A stretch of 64,000 nucleotides of DNA from Neoceratodus forsteri. Its lineage: Eukaryota > Chordata > Ceratodontiformes > Ceratodontidae. Positions 22,170 through 32,748 of this stretch are shown piece by piece. The notes below the pieces were generated by a model. That model ran no database searches and was not told where the DNA came from. It worked only from the letters and a program-made list of their open reading frames with translations. The stretch covers positions 195,954,501 through 196,018,500 of the forward strand of contig CM057458.1 in NCBI GenBank assembly GCA_016271365.2. The letters are read 5' to 3'. How positions within the stretch are numbered: position 1 is the stretch's first letter; every line of letters begins with the position of its first letter. The translations under genes and the position numbers were made by a program.

Positions 22170-23600
22170 TAGGTCCCCGTGGAAGCGGCTCGCACTTCCA
22201 TTCCATGGTCCGCTGTTTCCACAGACAGGTGGGTCTTGGAGGTGGTGGGAAGAGGCCTGCCTCTGGAATTCGAGCAGGCACCACCCTTCAGAGCCGTCGC
22301 CCCTCGGGGGGCTTCGGGATCCCCAGCCTCACTGGCGGCTCGTCGAGCCGACATCGCTCTCCTCCTCCAGAAGGAGGTGATAAGAGAGGTGGTGGACCCT
22401 CCTTCAGACCCAGGGTTTGTGTCCAGGTACTTCCTGGTTCCGAAGCGGACGGGGGGCTGGCGCCCCATTCTCGACCTACACGACCTAAACAAGTTCCTAA
22501 GGTCTCGAACCTTCAGGATGGTCACTCTGGCTCAGATAATACCATCCTTGGAGCAGTGTGGTTCTGCTCTCTGGACTTGCAGGACCCAGCGTTTTTTCAC
22601 GTCCCTATCCGTCCGTCTCACCAGAGATTCCTTCGCTCGAGCGGAAGGATCCCTCTTCGAGTTCCAAGCCATGCCCTTGACTTGTCTCCAGCTCCCAGGG
22701 TCTTCACCAAATGCATGGCAGTGGTGACAGCATTCCCTTGGCGCCGAGGGTCGGGTGTACCCTTACCTGGACGACTGGCTGATAACAGCTCCCTCCAGGA
22801 AGAGGCGGAGTGGTCCAGAGATCTGGCCCTCAGGTCTGCTCTCAACTGGGCCTCCTTATCAGAGGCCAAGTCAGACTCGAGCAAGCAGGTGATTCTATTC
22901 ATCGGGCGCAGCTCGACTCTCTCGAGCCAGGCGGCTCCCGGCCCACAGGGCGAGGTTCTTCCTCCTTTGCCCGATCATTTCTGGTTGGGCAATTGCGCCT
23001 GCCGGGACTTCCTCGCCTCCTGGGTCTCATAGCGGCCTGCACCAGCGGTCGTTGGGCCGCTGGAGCATGCGTCCCCTTCAGTGAGGACTGGCCAGCCAGT
23101 GGTCCTGGCGCTGCGATCCTTTGGACCAGCTTGTGTCGGTGACACAGGGGATGTGGGCGACTCTCCAGTGGTGCACCGTTCCAGATCATTTGCAGGAGGG
23201 CATCCCATTCGTCCGCCCAGAGCCGGCGGTCTCTATCGACCGATGCCTCTCTGATGGGTTGGGGTGCCCATCTGGGGAACACGGGCTCATGGCCTCCTGG
23301 TCCCCACGGAGTCCGATGCCACATCAACCTGCTGGAGCTCCGAGTGGTCTGCAGCTCTCACCGCCTTTGCTCCGTTCCTCCAGGGTCCGTGGTCGAGGTC
23401 AAGACGGACAATACCACGACCATGTACTATCTAAACCGCCCAGGGCGGGGCCCAGCGCTCCATGCTTCTATGCAAGGAAGCTCTCCGCATTGGTCACTCG
23501 TCGCCAGCCTGAGGCGGATCTCCTAGCCATTCACATGGCGGAGCCTCCAACACCCTGGCCGATGCCCTGAGCCGGATAGGGCTGCATCCCACAGTGGTCT
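22170..23600 (+). CDS. DIRS reverse transcriptase and RNase H, frameshifted
   Basis: The first frame reads Y-F-L-V-P-K-R-T-G-G-W-R-P-I-L-D-L-H-D-L-N to about 22560. The frame then shifts and reads S-L-D-L-Q-D (motif A) and A-P-R-V-F-T-K-C-M. Motif C is Y-L-D-D-W at 22764-22778, with both Asp intact. RNase H motifs follow: G-W-G-A-H-L-G near 23257, H-I-N-L-L-E-L near 23320 and V-K-T-D-N-T-T near 23397. In DIRS elements this polyprotein copies element RNA into DNA and removes RNA. At least two frameshifts separate the blocks, so this copy cannot make it as one protein without correction. Confidence 0.8.
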
Positions 23601-24002
23601 CTCCTGCCGGAGGTAGTACAGCATCTGTTCTCCCATTGGGGCACACCTCAGGTGGACCTGTTTGCCTCCAGGAGGAGCGAAGCTGAGTCTGTTCCATGCC
23701 GCCCCCTCAGCAGGGCTCGCTGCAGGGATGCCTTCTGAGGCAGTGGACCCCGGGCCTCTTTCGCCTTTCCCCATTTCCCTTGATCCACAAGGTGCTTCTC
23801 AAGGCGAGGAGGGACAAGGCGCGGGTGATTCTGATAGCCCCAGACTGGCCTCGCCAGTTCTGGTACCCAGATCTCCTCAGTCTCAGCTCCAGGATTCCGG
23901 CAGCTTCCAGCTCGCCGGACCTGCTCTCAGTCAATCAGGGAAGGTGTTCCATCCGGACCTTCAATCCCTGCACCTGACGCCTGGTTCCTGAGGCGGCTAG
24001 AG

Positions 24003-25020
24003 TTCCAGGCCTTGGGTCTTTCCGACGAGGTCCTCAATGTAGTTGGGCGTCCCGTAAGGTCGACCAGAAAATGCTATGCTTTCAAATGGAAAAGGTTTTC
24101 CATTTGGTGTCAGGAGCAAGGCTTGGACCCTTCCTCCTGTTCCTTGGCAAGCATCTTGGACTATTTATGGTCCCTTTCCAGTCAAGGGCTTAGGTCGACG
24201 ACCCTAAGGGTGCACCTGGCAGCCATCTCTGCTTACCGGGCGCGGGCCGGGAAGCAGTCGGTGGTGCAGGAGAAGGTGGTCTGGCGCTTTTTCAAAGGCC
24301 TTGATCACATTTCCCTTCCAGTGCGGGAACCCCCACCTCCGTGGGATCTACTGCTGGTACTGGCAAAGCTCATGGGCAAGCCATTCGAACCTATGCACAG
24401 GTGTGCTCTCTCTCACCTGTCGTGGAAGACCGCCTTCTTGGTGGCTATCACATCAGCCAGAAGGATGGGAGAGCTCCAGGCGCTTTCCATCGAGTCTCCT
24501 TACCTGGTCTTCCACAGGGACAAGGTTGTCCCTCTTCCCACCGAAATTCCTTCCGAAGGTGGTGTCGGAGTTTCACCTTAACCAGGTGTTGACTCTGCCG
24601 GTGTTCTACCCCAATCACACCTCGAGGCAATATAGGCCCATACTCTGGACCCCAGAAGGCGCCGCTTATTATAAGGAGCGACGGCTGAAATTGGGAGAGG
24701 TTCGCCAGCTGTTTGTCACCTACGCTGAAGCCGCATCTGGCAGACCTGCAGCCAAGCGGACGATAAGCAGGTGGGTAACCTCCTGCATAGATCTCTGCTA
24801 TAAGTTGGCGGGCATGGAGCCTCCCAGAGGATAAGAGCTCATTCTACCCGCCATACTGCTGCAGCGGTGGCTGCTTCCAGGGCGTCCCTATCCAGGAAAT
24901 CTGCAGGGCTGCTACCAAGTCAGCAAACACCTTCATTACCCATTACCACATCGACCTTGAGTCACGCCGGGATGCTGGTTTTGGGGCCTCGGTTCTCCAG
25001 TCTCTCTTTCCCAAGTAAGT
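24003..25020 (+). CDS. DIRS tyrosine recombinase, frameshifted
   Basis: ORF 24012-24581 carries the SAM-like N-terminal half and T-S-A-R-R-M-G-E-L (first catalytic Arg, 24450-24476). After a frameshift, G-R-P-A-A-K appears near 24739. The box R-A-H-S-T-R-H (24834-24854) supplies the His-x-x-Arg pair, and after another shift F-I-T-H-Y-H-I-D supplies the nucleophilic Tyr (24944-24946). It ends in L-F-P-K before TAA at about 25018. The enzyme would insert the circular DNA form by site-specific-type recombination. A related, older fragment lies at 50488-50866. Confidence 0.82.
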
Positions 25021-25074
25021 ATTGGGGGTGTCGTCTTGCCTCCCTCCTCCCGGAGAACTGCTGGAGTCTGCCAA

Positions 25075-25160
25075 TAAGTGTGGATGAACAACATATCCAT
25101 GTCCTAAATACAGGTTACTCACCTGTAACAGGAGTTCTAGGAATGGTATATATTGTTCAT
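25075..25160. repeat. DIRS internal complementary region
   Basis: The first part (AAGTGTGGATGAACAACATA) is the reverse complement of the element's left end. The second part (AGGTTACTCACCTGTAACAG) is the reverse complement of its right end at 25364-25383. Such a junction is proposed to template circularisation in DIRS elements. Confidence 0.85.
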
Positions 25161-25214
25161 CCTACCGACTACCAACCTCCTGGCTTGACGCACAACCCTG
25201 AGCTTCCAGCGGGC

Positions 25215-25386
25215 CAGATCTGGCGTCATGGGGCGGAGCCGAGAGTTATACCACCCGGGTGGGTGGGAGGAGCAAGCTTGAAGACCTTCCGGCAAGATTT
25301 AAAGCGGCAAGGATACCTGCCAATAAGTGTGGATGAACAACATATACCATTCCTAGAACTCCTGTTACAGGTGAGTAACCTGTATA
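25215..25386. repeat. right inverted terminal repeat and right end of the DIRS element
   Basis: It is the inverted partner of 19589-19735, and runs on past GAACTCCTGTTACAGGTGAG to the junction with Penelope sequence at about 25387. Confidence 0.88.
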
Positions 25387-26851
25387 TCTATACCGAAAAC
25401 CCGCAGACAGAAACACTATTCTGCACTTTAGAAGTTTCCACCCAGTACCATTGAAATAAGGCATACCATATGTTAAGAGTCAAATGGAACAGTGGAAATG
25501 AAACCATACTTACAAGAAATTTAGAAAATCTGAAAAGCAGGTTTGAACAAAGGGGATATAAAAAAGACGTGCTGGAAACGGCTGAAGAAAAAATGAAGAG
25601 TTTCTAGAAATGATTTATTAACCAACAAACAAAAAGAGAAACCAGGACAGAATGTGTTTCTCAACTACCTATTCTGACTTTTTCCCACAGATCAAATGAA
25701 CAATCTTTTTTTTTTTTTTGGTGGCAGGACCCCGTCTGCCTTCAGCCCTGGTCACGGCCCCGGAGACCTCCACCACCGTCCATTGTTGCCAGGGTCCCCG
25801 GTCACCCACGGCTTACCCCCCGGAGGGCGGGACCGTGGCCACCATTCCTGGTAACCCGCAGGCTAGTGTCTGGTTGAGGACCCATAGCAGCGGTGGCGGG
25901 TGAGTCCTCGAGGGAGGGCTTCATCCCCACGGTGGTCCTTGCCCGCCTCCTACTTTTTCGTCCGTTTTCGTTGGGGAGGCGGGGACGTGCAATGACGCCA
26001 GTGTCCGTCCCACCTCCCGGAACTGCAAGCATTGGCTGCCTGCATTCCCTCGGCCTCCGCCAGGGGTCCACAGTGCACCGACTGCTACCCTCGCCCTCCC
26101 CCCGGAGAAGGAGAGCTGTCCATAGGACGCTATATCCTTCTTCCCCCGGCCGGCCCTCCGACGATCTGGGTCCGCCTCGAACCGGGTCACCGCGTCAAGC
26201 GGAAATCCCACCGCTGCGCCGACGGGCCGGCGAAATGAACAATCTTTAAGAATTGGAATATTCTCAGATCTACAGACAGTGGAAACAGGATTTTTGATAC
26301 AACACCTTGGGTAACTGCTAAAAAGCCAAGAATCTGAAAAATAAACTAGTGAAAATACAATACTGGGAAGAGGCATCTACACAGACCACAAGGATGAATA
26401 GAGGGGTGAAAGGATTTTATGTCTGTGGACACTGTACACACTGTAATAGTGGTATCCAAACAAAAACTAAGAGTACCAGCCAAGAAAGAACCTTTGAAAT
26501 AAGGGATCTCATAACATGTGACACAGACCACATTGTATACTGCATCATATGCCCATATTCACTTTATTACATAGGAGAAACTACCGGACCCATGAAACAT
26601 CAAATTGCAGAATGTAAAAGCCACATTCAATTCCAAAACTTGAAATCACCACTGGTTGAACACTTCCTAGCAAATAACCACCAAATATCCTCATTGAAAT
26701 TTGTTGGAATAGAAAAAGTTAGGAAACCTATAAGAGGAGGCAACTGGGAGTCCTTACTCAAAAGAAGAGAAGCATGGTGGATACACACTTTAAAGACTCA
26801 TAAAAGCAGATACAGACTCAATAAAAATTTAGTATGGAGCTCATTTTCATG
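25387..26851 (+). pseudogene. Penelope-like element C-terminal portion with GIY-YIG domain
   Basis: After the DIRS insertion the frame resumes with I-Y-T-E-N-P. Around the SINE, the sequence reads I-F-K-N-W-N-I-L-R-S and K-N-L-K-N-K-L-V in alternate frames. ORF 26349-26852 holds a zinc-ribbon-like C-G-H-C-T-H-C and then I-V-Y-C-I-I-C-P and L-Y-Y-I-G-E-T, the two halves of a GIY-YIG endonuclease core (about 26530-26582). The usual catalytic Arg and His of the following R-x-x-E-H motif read Q-I-A-E-C, so the nuclease is probably dead. It would have nicked target DNA in the Penelope mechanism. Confidence 0.78.
25709..26232 (-). mobile_element. GC-rich SINE-like retroposon, copy 3
   Basis: A T-run at 25707-25719 marks the A tail on the reverse strand. 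AAATGAACAATCTT occurs at 25694-25707 and again at 26233-26246, a clear target-site duplication. The body contains the reverse complement of the family's AGCTCTCCTTCT and GGGTTCGAGGCGGACCCAG-like segments. It breaks the Penelope C-terminal coding region. Confidence 0.8.
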
Positions 26852-26944
26852 ATGGACTTATAATACTTTTACAGTAATGATGCTATATTTCTACATTGTT
26901 TCAGACAATTGTTATAAAAATCCTGTTTTTCAGTATCATTTTAC

Positions 26945-27300
26945 CTAGGTACTGTTTCACCCCAACACCATATGCATTATAACAATAGATAATAAAATAA
27001 ATTATCTTACATTATTAGCACTCCAAATTCCTACTGTTTATAAAAGAGTATTGCTGTAGCTTAAAATTGGTGCATAATATAGAAGGCATTCCGATTTCTC
27101 CCTCTGTTCCCATTTCTAATTTCTAGGCACTGTTTTACTCCAACACAACCTCTAACTACAATAATAGATAATAAAATAAATTATCATGTTAAATAATCAG
27201 CACTCTGTACTCCTATTGTTCAAAAAGAATACCACTGTAACTTAAAATTGATACGTAATACTTGAATTAAGAACTCAGAAAGTAATCAGATTTTTTCCTC
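26945..27300. repeat. two tandem units of about 178 bp inside the right Penelope inverted repeat
   Basis: CTAGGTACTGTTTCACCCCA (26945) and CTAGGCACTGTTTTACTCCA (27124) start two diverged units. Both continue with ATAGATAATAAAATAAATTA and later with a CTTAAAATTG segment. The left repeat holds one and a half units. Confidence 0.75.
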
Positions 27301-28011
27301 TGTTTCCATATTCAACGCGTTTACCAGAGGAACACCTCATCTGAGCATAATATAACACTTTAAGAAACTCTATAATATAGAAAGACAAACTTTTTGAAGT
27401 TTGGGTGCATTACACCATACAAACAAATATAGTGGAAGCGGGACTGCATAGGCTCATCTGTGAGCCAGCCTCTTTAGGCACATAATGTAGTTTCCATATG
27501 GAATGAGCTGTGGGGAACGTCACTCATGATGTCAGCATGCTCATTCACGAGCGTGTAAACCCGCGGCTCAGCCCCTTTCAGCTGCACTGATGAAGCAGCA
27601 GTCTCCTCGCAGAGAGTGGCGTTTGCACTAATGGCAGCTGCTCTGTGGCGTTTGTACCGAGGTGAAGAAGTTTTATAAAGTTAGCGTTAATCGTCCTGGC
27701 CTATTTCAAAACCCTGCCAAGTACTCGGAAAGCTTCAAAACACTGGTAGGACAAGTTTTTTTATTTACAGAGGGATGCAAAATTGAATCAGGAAAGAAAA
27801 TAATAAACAAAAAACTGAAATTAATTTTTTTCCCCTTGTCCCACAAGCTTTATGAAAAAAAAAGAAGCTGTAGAGAGCCGAAAAGAAACACAAGTGGAGA
27901 TTACAAAGGTAATCCTAATATAAAATGAAGGGGGTCATTTTTTGGAATTTAAATTAACATTATGTTTTAAACTATATATTTGCAGGCTTGAGGGGAAGAC
28001 ACATAACATAG
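27030..28011. repeat. right inverted terminal repeat of the Penelope-like element
   Basis: Partner of 16586-17575; the outer limit is ACACATAACATAG at 27999-28011. The ORF 27662-27928 lies wholly inside it and is not supported as a gene. Confidence 0.85.
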
Positions 28012-28365
28012 AACAAGAGTTTCTATATCAATTTCCCTCCTCTACTTAAAAGGAGATAAGCACTTTAGAAACCTTGATATATACGAGCAATCTTTATAAA
28101 GTAAACACCAAGAGGCAACTTTAAAAGAATCCCCCAATAAAATTTTCACTGTTTCTTTTATATAACAGATCCTGGAATATGAAAAAGCTAACAAAACACT
28201 AAAATCCAGACAGATAAGCCTTTTTGCATATGCAGGTATGTTTCCCTGTATTCAGCTTATGCCTCTGAGTAATTTCAGCAGAATATTTTCTACTTTACGA
28301 ATGGAATTAATTTACTCTTGTAACATTTATTTTTTATTAGGTGCGTGGATGTAAAAGTCCAAAAA

Positions 28366-28411
28366 GTGTTCTGAAGAAGGGACTATTAAGTCCAGAAACA
28401 TACGTCAACAC
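28366..28411 (+). ncRNA. hammerhead-like fold near the Penelope 3' flank
   Basis: GTGTT (28366-28370) can pair with AACAC (28407-28411). Between them lie CTGAAGA (fits the CUGANGA core), a hairpin GGACT/AGTCC with an ATTA loop, then GAAA and a GTC triplet (28404-28406). These are the parts of a type-I hammerhead in order. The first pair next to the core is A/A rather than G/C, and stem III would be almost absent. It could be a decayed ribozyme or chance. Hammerhead motifs are known in Penelope-like elements. Confidence 0.35.
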
Positions 28412-28479
28412 AAAAATTATTTTATATAAGGGTGTTGTAATATGAATTTGCTCCTGAACAGACTTATGAAAAGAAAATA

Positions 28480-30407
28480 AGAAAACACAGCAAAATAAAC
28501 AACATTTTATTGAAAAGAAATGAGGTCTTGTATATATTAAGCTTATGAGGTAGAGATATCCTATTAACAAACGTGATATACAGTGCGGTAACTTCCAAGA
28601 TGGGGGTGAGCTTATATGCTCTCCTGTAAACTCCAAATGGCAAAAAAAAAAAAAGATTGGCAATCAGGGTAAGGGGTAAAGCCAGAAGAATGGTTCTCCC
28701 GGCCCCACCGGGGGCTAAAAGAGCCCCAACACAAAGTGACTATTATAGCATAGCCGATAAAGCTTATGGGGGTCAAAAGAAAAAGTAGGGAAAAAGGAAA
28801 GTAATCCGTCATCTACGAGGGGTTGGCTGATGTCAGTACAGCCACCAGGGAAAAAAACAGAATTATAATAAAAAAAATATCTCTGGTTCCCTGCTTTCAG
28901 AGCGCTAATACAGCAGATAGTAAGGTTGTAAATCAAATCATAAGCTTCAAGGTAATGTCCAACATGTGTCTGTGGAGGGAAAGTTTTCATGATTGAGTCC
29001 CTTAATGTTTTCAGATTAGTACCCCAGTCCACAGTCAGTGAATATCAGATTACATTGTAATCCAGGCCAGAGGTTAAGGAGGGGGGGGGGCCCTTCTACA
29101 TAGTAGGAAAGGGGGATAATGGTTCTTCACGAACCCAAGTGGCACCCGATTCCAGGCTCCCAGTTATAAAGGGAGTAGATGGAGGATCCAGGGCCTAGAG
29201 GGCCGTCTGAACCAGGGAAATATGGTATGATTTCTACCCCCAACGGGTCAGTCTCTACCTGAGGTAAGACTCGACAATTTACAGCCACCTTCTGTTCAGG
29301 TTGTTAAAGGATTGGTTCTACGGAAGGGCTTAAGTCTCTGCTGTAAATCGTGGGCAACTTTCCTATTATTATTCAGTGTTCTAGCAGCTTTCATCGGTGT
29401 TTGCCATCTCCGGGTCTGAGGCTCCTTCATGGCCATCGCAGTCTATCTTTCAGGAAAGGTTATGCCATGGGTTGTAAGATCATCTTTAGCCTCTTGTGCA
29501 TTGGCATATTCCTTTTTCACTCCATCAGGAAGATGTACAATGAGTTTAGCAGTGTATGGAGTAGTGAATTTAATGCCCTTAGCTTTAAGAGTGGGGAGGA
29601 GAGGAAGGTAGGCCCGGCGAAGTCGGAGAGTTTTCGGTGCAAAGTCTTGGTCGACATCAAATCTCTGTTGCCCATAGAAGACCTTCTGCTTGCGACCATG
29701 TGGTTGTAATAATTTGCTCCTTAATGGCATAGGAGTGAAAGCGTGCAATTATGGATCTAGGTGCCGCATTCGCTGAAGTGGGCTTTGGGCATGTGCACGA
29801 TGAACTCGTTTGAACTGTAAATCAAAGTAATCAGGAAACTCTAGGGACATTTTTAATATTGTTGCCATAAAGTCCTTAATATCATTACCCTCGGAGCCTT
29901 TGGGGATAGAGTAAATCCTGATATTTTTTTCTCTGGGCACGATTTTCTGCGTCCTTCTTTTCTCTCCTTGATCATCTCCTGCTGGGCTTTTAACTGCTGA
30001 ACTAAGGATTCCATATCATCTACATGATTCTCTGTGGCTGTTAATCTGGCAATTGGAATCGTCAGCTCTCTGTTCTAGTTGCATTATGTCTTTCCTAATT
30101 TTGCCATAAAGTTGTTTAATTTCGGCTTGAAAGGAACAGAGTTCGTTGTAGTGTCCAGCTGAATTAATTTGTTTCATTTTTTTGGGGTGCAGCCTGCTGC
30201 TTTGGCTGAGTTGGAGGCCTGCGAGTCTGTAGCATCAGGATCGGGTTCAAGATCAGAGTGCTCTGTAAGTGAATTCTCTGCCATTTCCATCGGAATTTTT
30301 TCAGGTTCGGTATGCTTATTCCCTTTCTGCATAGAAGGCGGTAGATCTTGGAAATAGTAATGTTTATTAGAGAAGGATGTTTTTTTCCCAGTTTTGGCTG
30401 AGTGCAA
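28480..30407 (-). mobile_element. L1-type ORF1 element without ORF2 (HAL1-like), copy 1
   Basis: The minus strand carries an ORF1 start (ATG at 30407) with a Ser/Pro/Glu-rich N-terminus. An RRM-like block reads N-I-R-I-Y-S-I-P-K-G-S-E-G (about 29928-29890), and a C-terminal domain has F-D-V-D-Q-D-F-A-P-K-T (about 29663-29631) and L-I-V-H-L-P-D-G-V (about 29555-29529). Stops lie at about 30176 and 30080, and a frameshift near 29750. After ORF1 about 950 bases follow with no endonuclease or RT motif. AATAAA on the minus strand at about 28511 could be its poly(A) signal. L1 ORF1 protein is an RNA-binding trimeric chaperone. Confidence 0.6.
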
Positions 30408-30709
30408 GGGCTATGCTGCCATTCCCCTGCAGACCAGAACCAGAAGTGAACCTCATGTATTATTCTGTATATTAAACTGTATACCTGGGCTGGCTTCTGG
30501 GCCAGCGGTAGGGTTGCTACTCTTGATGCTGGTGGTGTAGGTTCAGAAACTGGTCTGTGTCAGTGGGGGTGGGGGGGGGGGGGAGTACTGAGTGTCCCAG
30601 ATGATGCTCTTCCTTGGTAGGGAAATATGAACATACAACAAAGGCAGCAGAATAAAGTAGGTCTGTCTAGTCTGCACCTATTGCAGTGTCCTCAGCATCA
30701 GCTAATGAC

Positions 30710-30837
30710 TAGGAATATGCAGAGCCGCACCAGGTGTGGGGTACTCTGTGGCAAAAGCCAGGAGCAGTTCAAACAAAGTCATGGCACTTTCTTATGAAGT
30801 ATGTGTGTTGGGAGTGCCGTGACTTTTGTTTGAACTA
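30710..30837. mobile_element. 128-bp hairpin insertion with 14-bp target duplication
   Basis: CATCAGCTAATGAC flanks it at 30696-30709 and 30838-30851. The insert ends in a hairpin: GTTCAAACAAAGTCATGGCA (30767-30786) is nearly the reverse complement of AGTGCCGTGACTTTTGTTTG (30813-30832). The family is not recognised. Confidence 0.7.
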
Positions 30838-32116
30838 CATCAGCTAATGACCCTGCTCCCCCCTTCCACAATCAGTCTTTCCCCTCCATCTGTGACCCTT
30901 ATTTTCCTCTTAACTATCCCACCATCTGTTGAAGCTGCTCAGTGTTTTCAGCGAAACCACCTCCTCAGGAAGTCCATTCTAGCCTGCCACTACCCTCTGG
31001 ATGAAAAAAGTGCCTCCTAGTCTGTCTCCTAAACCTCTGCCCTTCAGCTTGAGACTGTCTCCTCATGTTTCGATTTCCACTCAGCTTGAAAAGACCCTCC
31101 ATGTCCACCTTTTTTATTCCTTTCAAATACTTGAAGGTATCGATCATATCCCCTCTCCTCCAAGGAGCACATGTTCAGGGCCTCCAGCCTCTCCTCATAC
31201 ATTCTACCCTGCTGGCCCATGATCATCTTAGTTGCCCTCCTATGGACCATCTCCAGCTGGTTTATGTCCTTGTTAAGGTAAGCACACCAGTAGTATATGC
31301 TGTACTCCAGATGTGGCCTCAACAATGACCTGTACAAGGGCAGTATAACCTACTCCCACCTAGGGCTGATCCCCCTGGCAATACAGCCCAACATTTTATT
31401 TGCCTTTGCTGCTGTTTTTCCTACATTGCATGGAATGCTTCAGGTCAATAGTGATTATCACCCCCAGGTACGTCTCCTTCTCGAATGCAGATACCCAGAC
31501 CCCACCCAGGCTGAACTCTGTCCTCAGGTTCTTTACTCCATTGTGCATAACCTTGCATTTATTTGCATTGAAGGCAAGTTGCTAAATCCTGTACCACTAC
31601 TCTTTAATTTTTTCAGATCTTCCCTTAAATCCTGTATTCCTTTTGCTGTCTCTAGCTTTCCACAGAGCTTTGTGTCATCCAGGAATAAGCAGATTTTTCC
31701 CTTAATGCCATCCCCAGTATCATTGATGAAGACATTAAAGAGCACCGGTCCAAGCACCAAACTCTGTGGGACCCCAATGGTGACCTTACTGGTTCTTGAG
31801 AGCTTAACCCCACCCTCATCTCCACTACCAACACGCACTGGGTCCTGCGCTTCAGCCAGTTATCCACCCACCTGGTCAACTTCTCACAAACCCCAGATCC
31901 GCCAACTTTCTAATCAACCTCTTGTGGGGTACAGGGTGAAAGTCCATGTAAAGGATGTCCACCACATGTCTGTTGTCCTCTGTTTTATTGACCCAATCGA
32001 AGAAGTCAGTCAGATTTGTTTGGCACAGTGTCCCTCCCATAAACCCATGTTACCACTCATCCTGGAGATCATTCTTTTCCAGATACTACACTCAGATCCT
32101 CCCATGTCCCTATCTT

Positions 32117-32748
32117 AACCATACCCAAAACCCGACTAGCCATTGGTAGGAGAGCCTTCTCCTCAGCAGCACCGCAAAAATGGAACAACCTCCCTCATAG
32201 TCTTATCTCATGATTATTTCTTCCCCTGTTCAAGAGGTATTTCAAAGAAATCTTCTTTCCTACTCCCATTTGTAATTGTTTCTAATCCTCAACTGTTTAT
32301 CTGCATCTACTCCCTCTCCTTCCCCCCATCTCTTCTCTCCCTCCTCTCCCTCCTCTACATGATACTCGATCCTCACCACTCCTCCCCCTCTCCTGACCTC
32401 CCCTTTTCTTTGCTTCTCTGTCCTTACTTATGTAATATATTGTATTATAATATACTGTTTTGTACTATAATGTATGTATAATCTGTAAACTGCCTTAATA
32501 TCCTAATGTTAGCCGTGCATAAGCACCCAAATATGGATTATGTAACTGATGACGCACTGATTTGTTTCCCTGTCCTCACCTGACTACCACAATTGTATTC
32601 TCACACTTGTTTCTGTTTTACCTTCTGTAAACGGCTATTTTATTCTGTATATTTGTAATGCCTCTATTCCCCGGGTCGCCCCTTAAAAAGGGACTTGTCT
32701 GTCTCAGTGGGCCCACCCGGCCATCAAAATTCAAATAAATAAACCTTT
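32117..32748 (+). mobile_element. L2-like LINE 3' end
   Basis: It begins with a coding remnant (R-R-A-F-S-S-A-A then W-N-N-L-P, about 32148-32190), the usual last block of L2/Rex-type ORF2, followed by a pyrimidine-rich 3' UTR. It ends in CAAATAAATAAACC (32735-32748). It sits in CR1 'A'. Confidence 0.6.

Larger units (their letters stand above)
19589..25386 (+). mobile_element. DIRS-type tyrosine-recombinase retrotransposon, structurally complete
   Basis: It is inserted inside the Penelope reading frame between codons for L-I-T and I-Y-T-E-N-P, with no evident target duplication, as expected for recombinase-mediated integration. Inverted terminal sequences lie at 19589-19735 and about 25215-25386, and an internal complementary region at 25075-25160 joins reverse complements of both ends. 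Gag-like, reverse-transcriptase/RNase-H and tyrosine-recombinase regions follow in order on the plus strand. It is much more GC-rich than the host element. Several single-base frameshifts are present, but core catalytic residues can be read. Confidence 0.85.
16586..28011 (+). mobile_element. Penelope-like retroelement with inverted terminal repeats, interrupted by DIRS and SINE
   Basis: Inverted repeats of about 1 kb (16586-17575 and 27030-28011) bracket a plus-strand coding region with a Penelope-type reverse transcriptase and a C-terminal GIY-YIG domain. The coding region is split by a DIRS element (19589-25386) and a SINE (25709-26232). Without these insertions the element would be about 5 kb. 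Inverted pseudo-LTRs are a known Penelope arrangement. Frameshifts and substituted catalytic residues show it is inactive. Confidence 0.8.

Noticed and set aside
20403..22525. Several minus-strand ORFs over the DIRS gag and RT regions
   Set aside because: They are shadows produced by the high GC content; the plus strand carries all recognisable motifs.
26945..27300. Tandem units in the Penelope repeat as a CRISPR-like array
   Set aside because: Only two diverged units without spacers, in a vertebrate retroelement.
27587..27601. CTGATGA inside the right Penelope inverted repeat as a hammerhead core
   Set aside because: No GAAA box or closing stems follow at the proper spacing; only the seven-base core is present.
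27662..27928. Plus-strand ORF of 88 codons as a gene
   Set aside because: It lies wholly in the terminal inverted repeat, and its counterpart in the left repeat is not open.
29350..29709. 119-codon plus-strand ORF
   Set aside because: It is antisense to the L1 ORF1 C-terminal domain on the minus strand and has no motif of its own.
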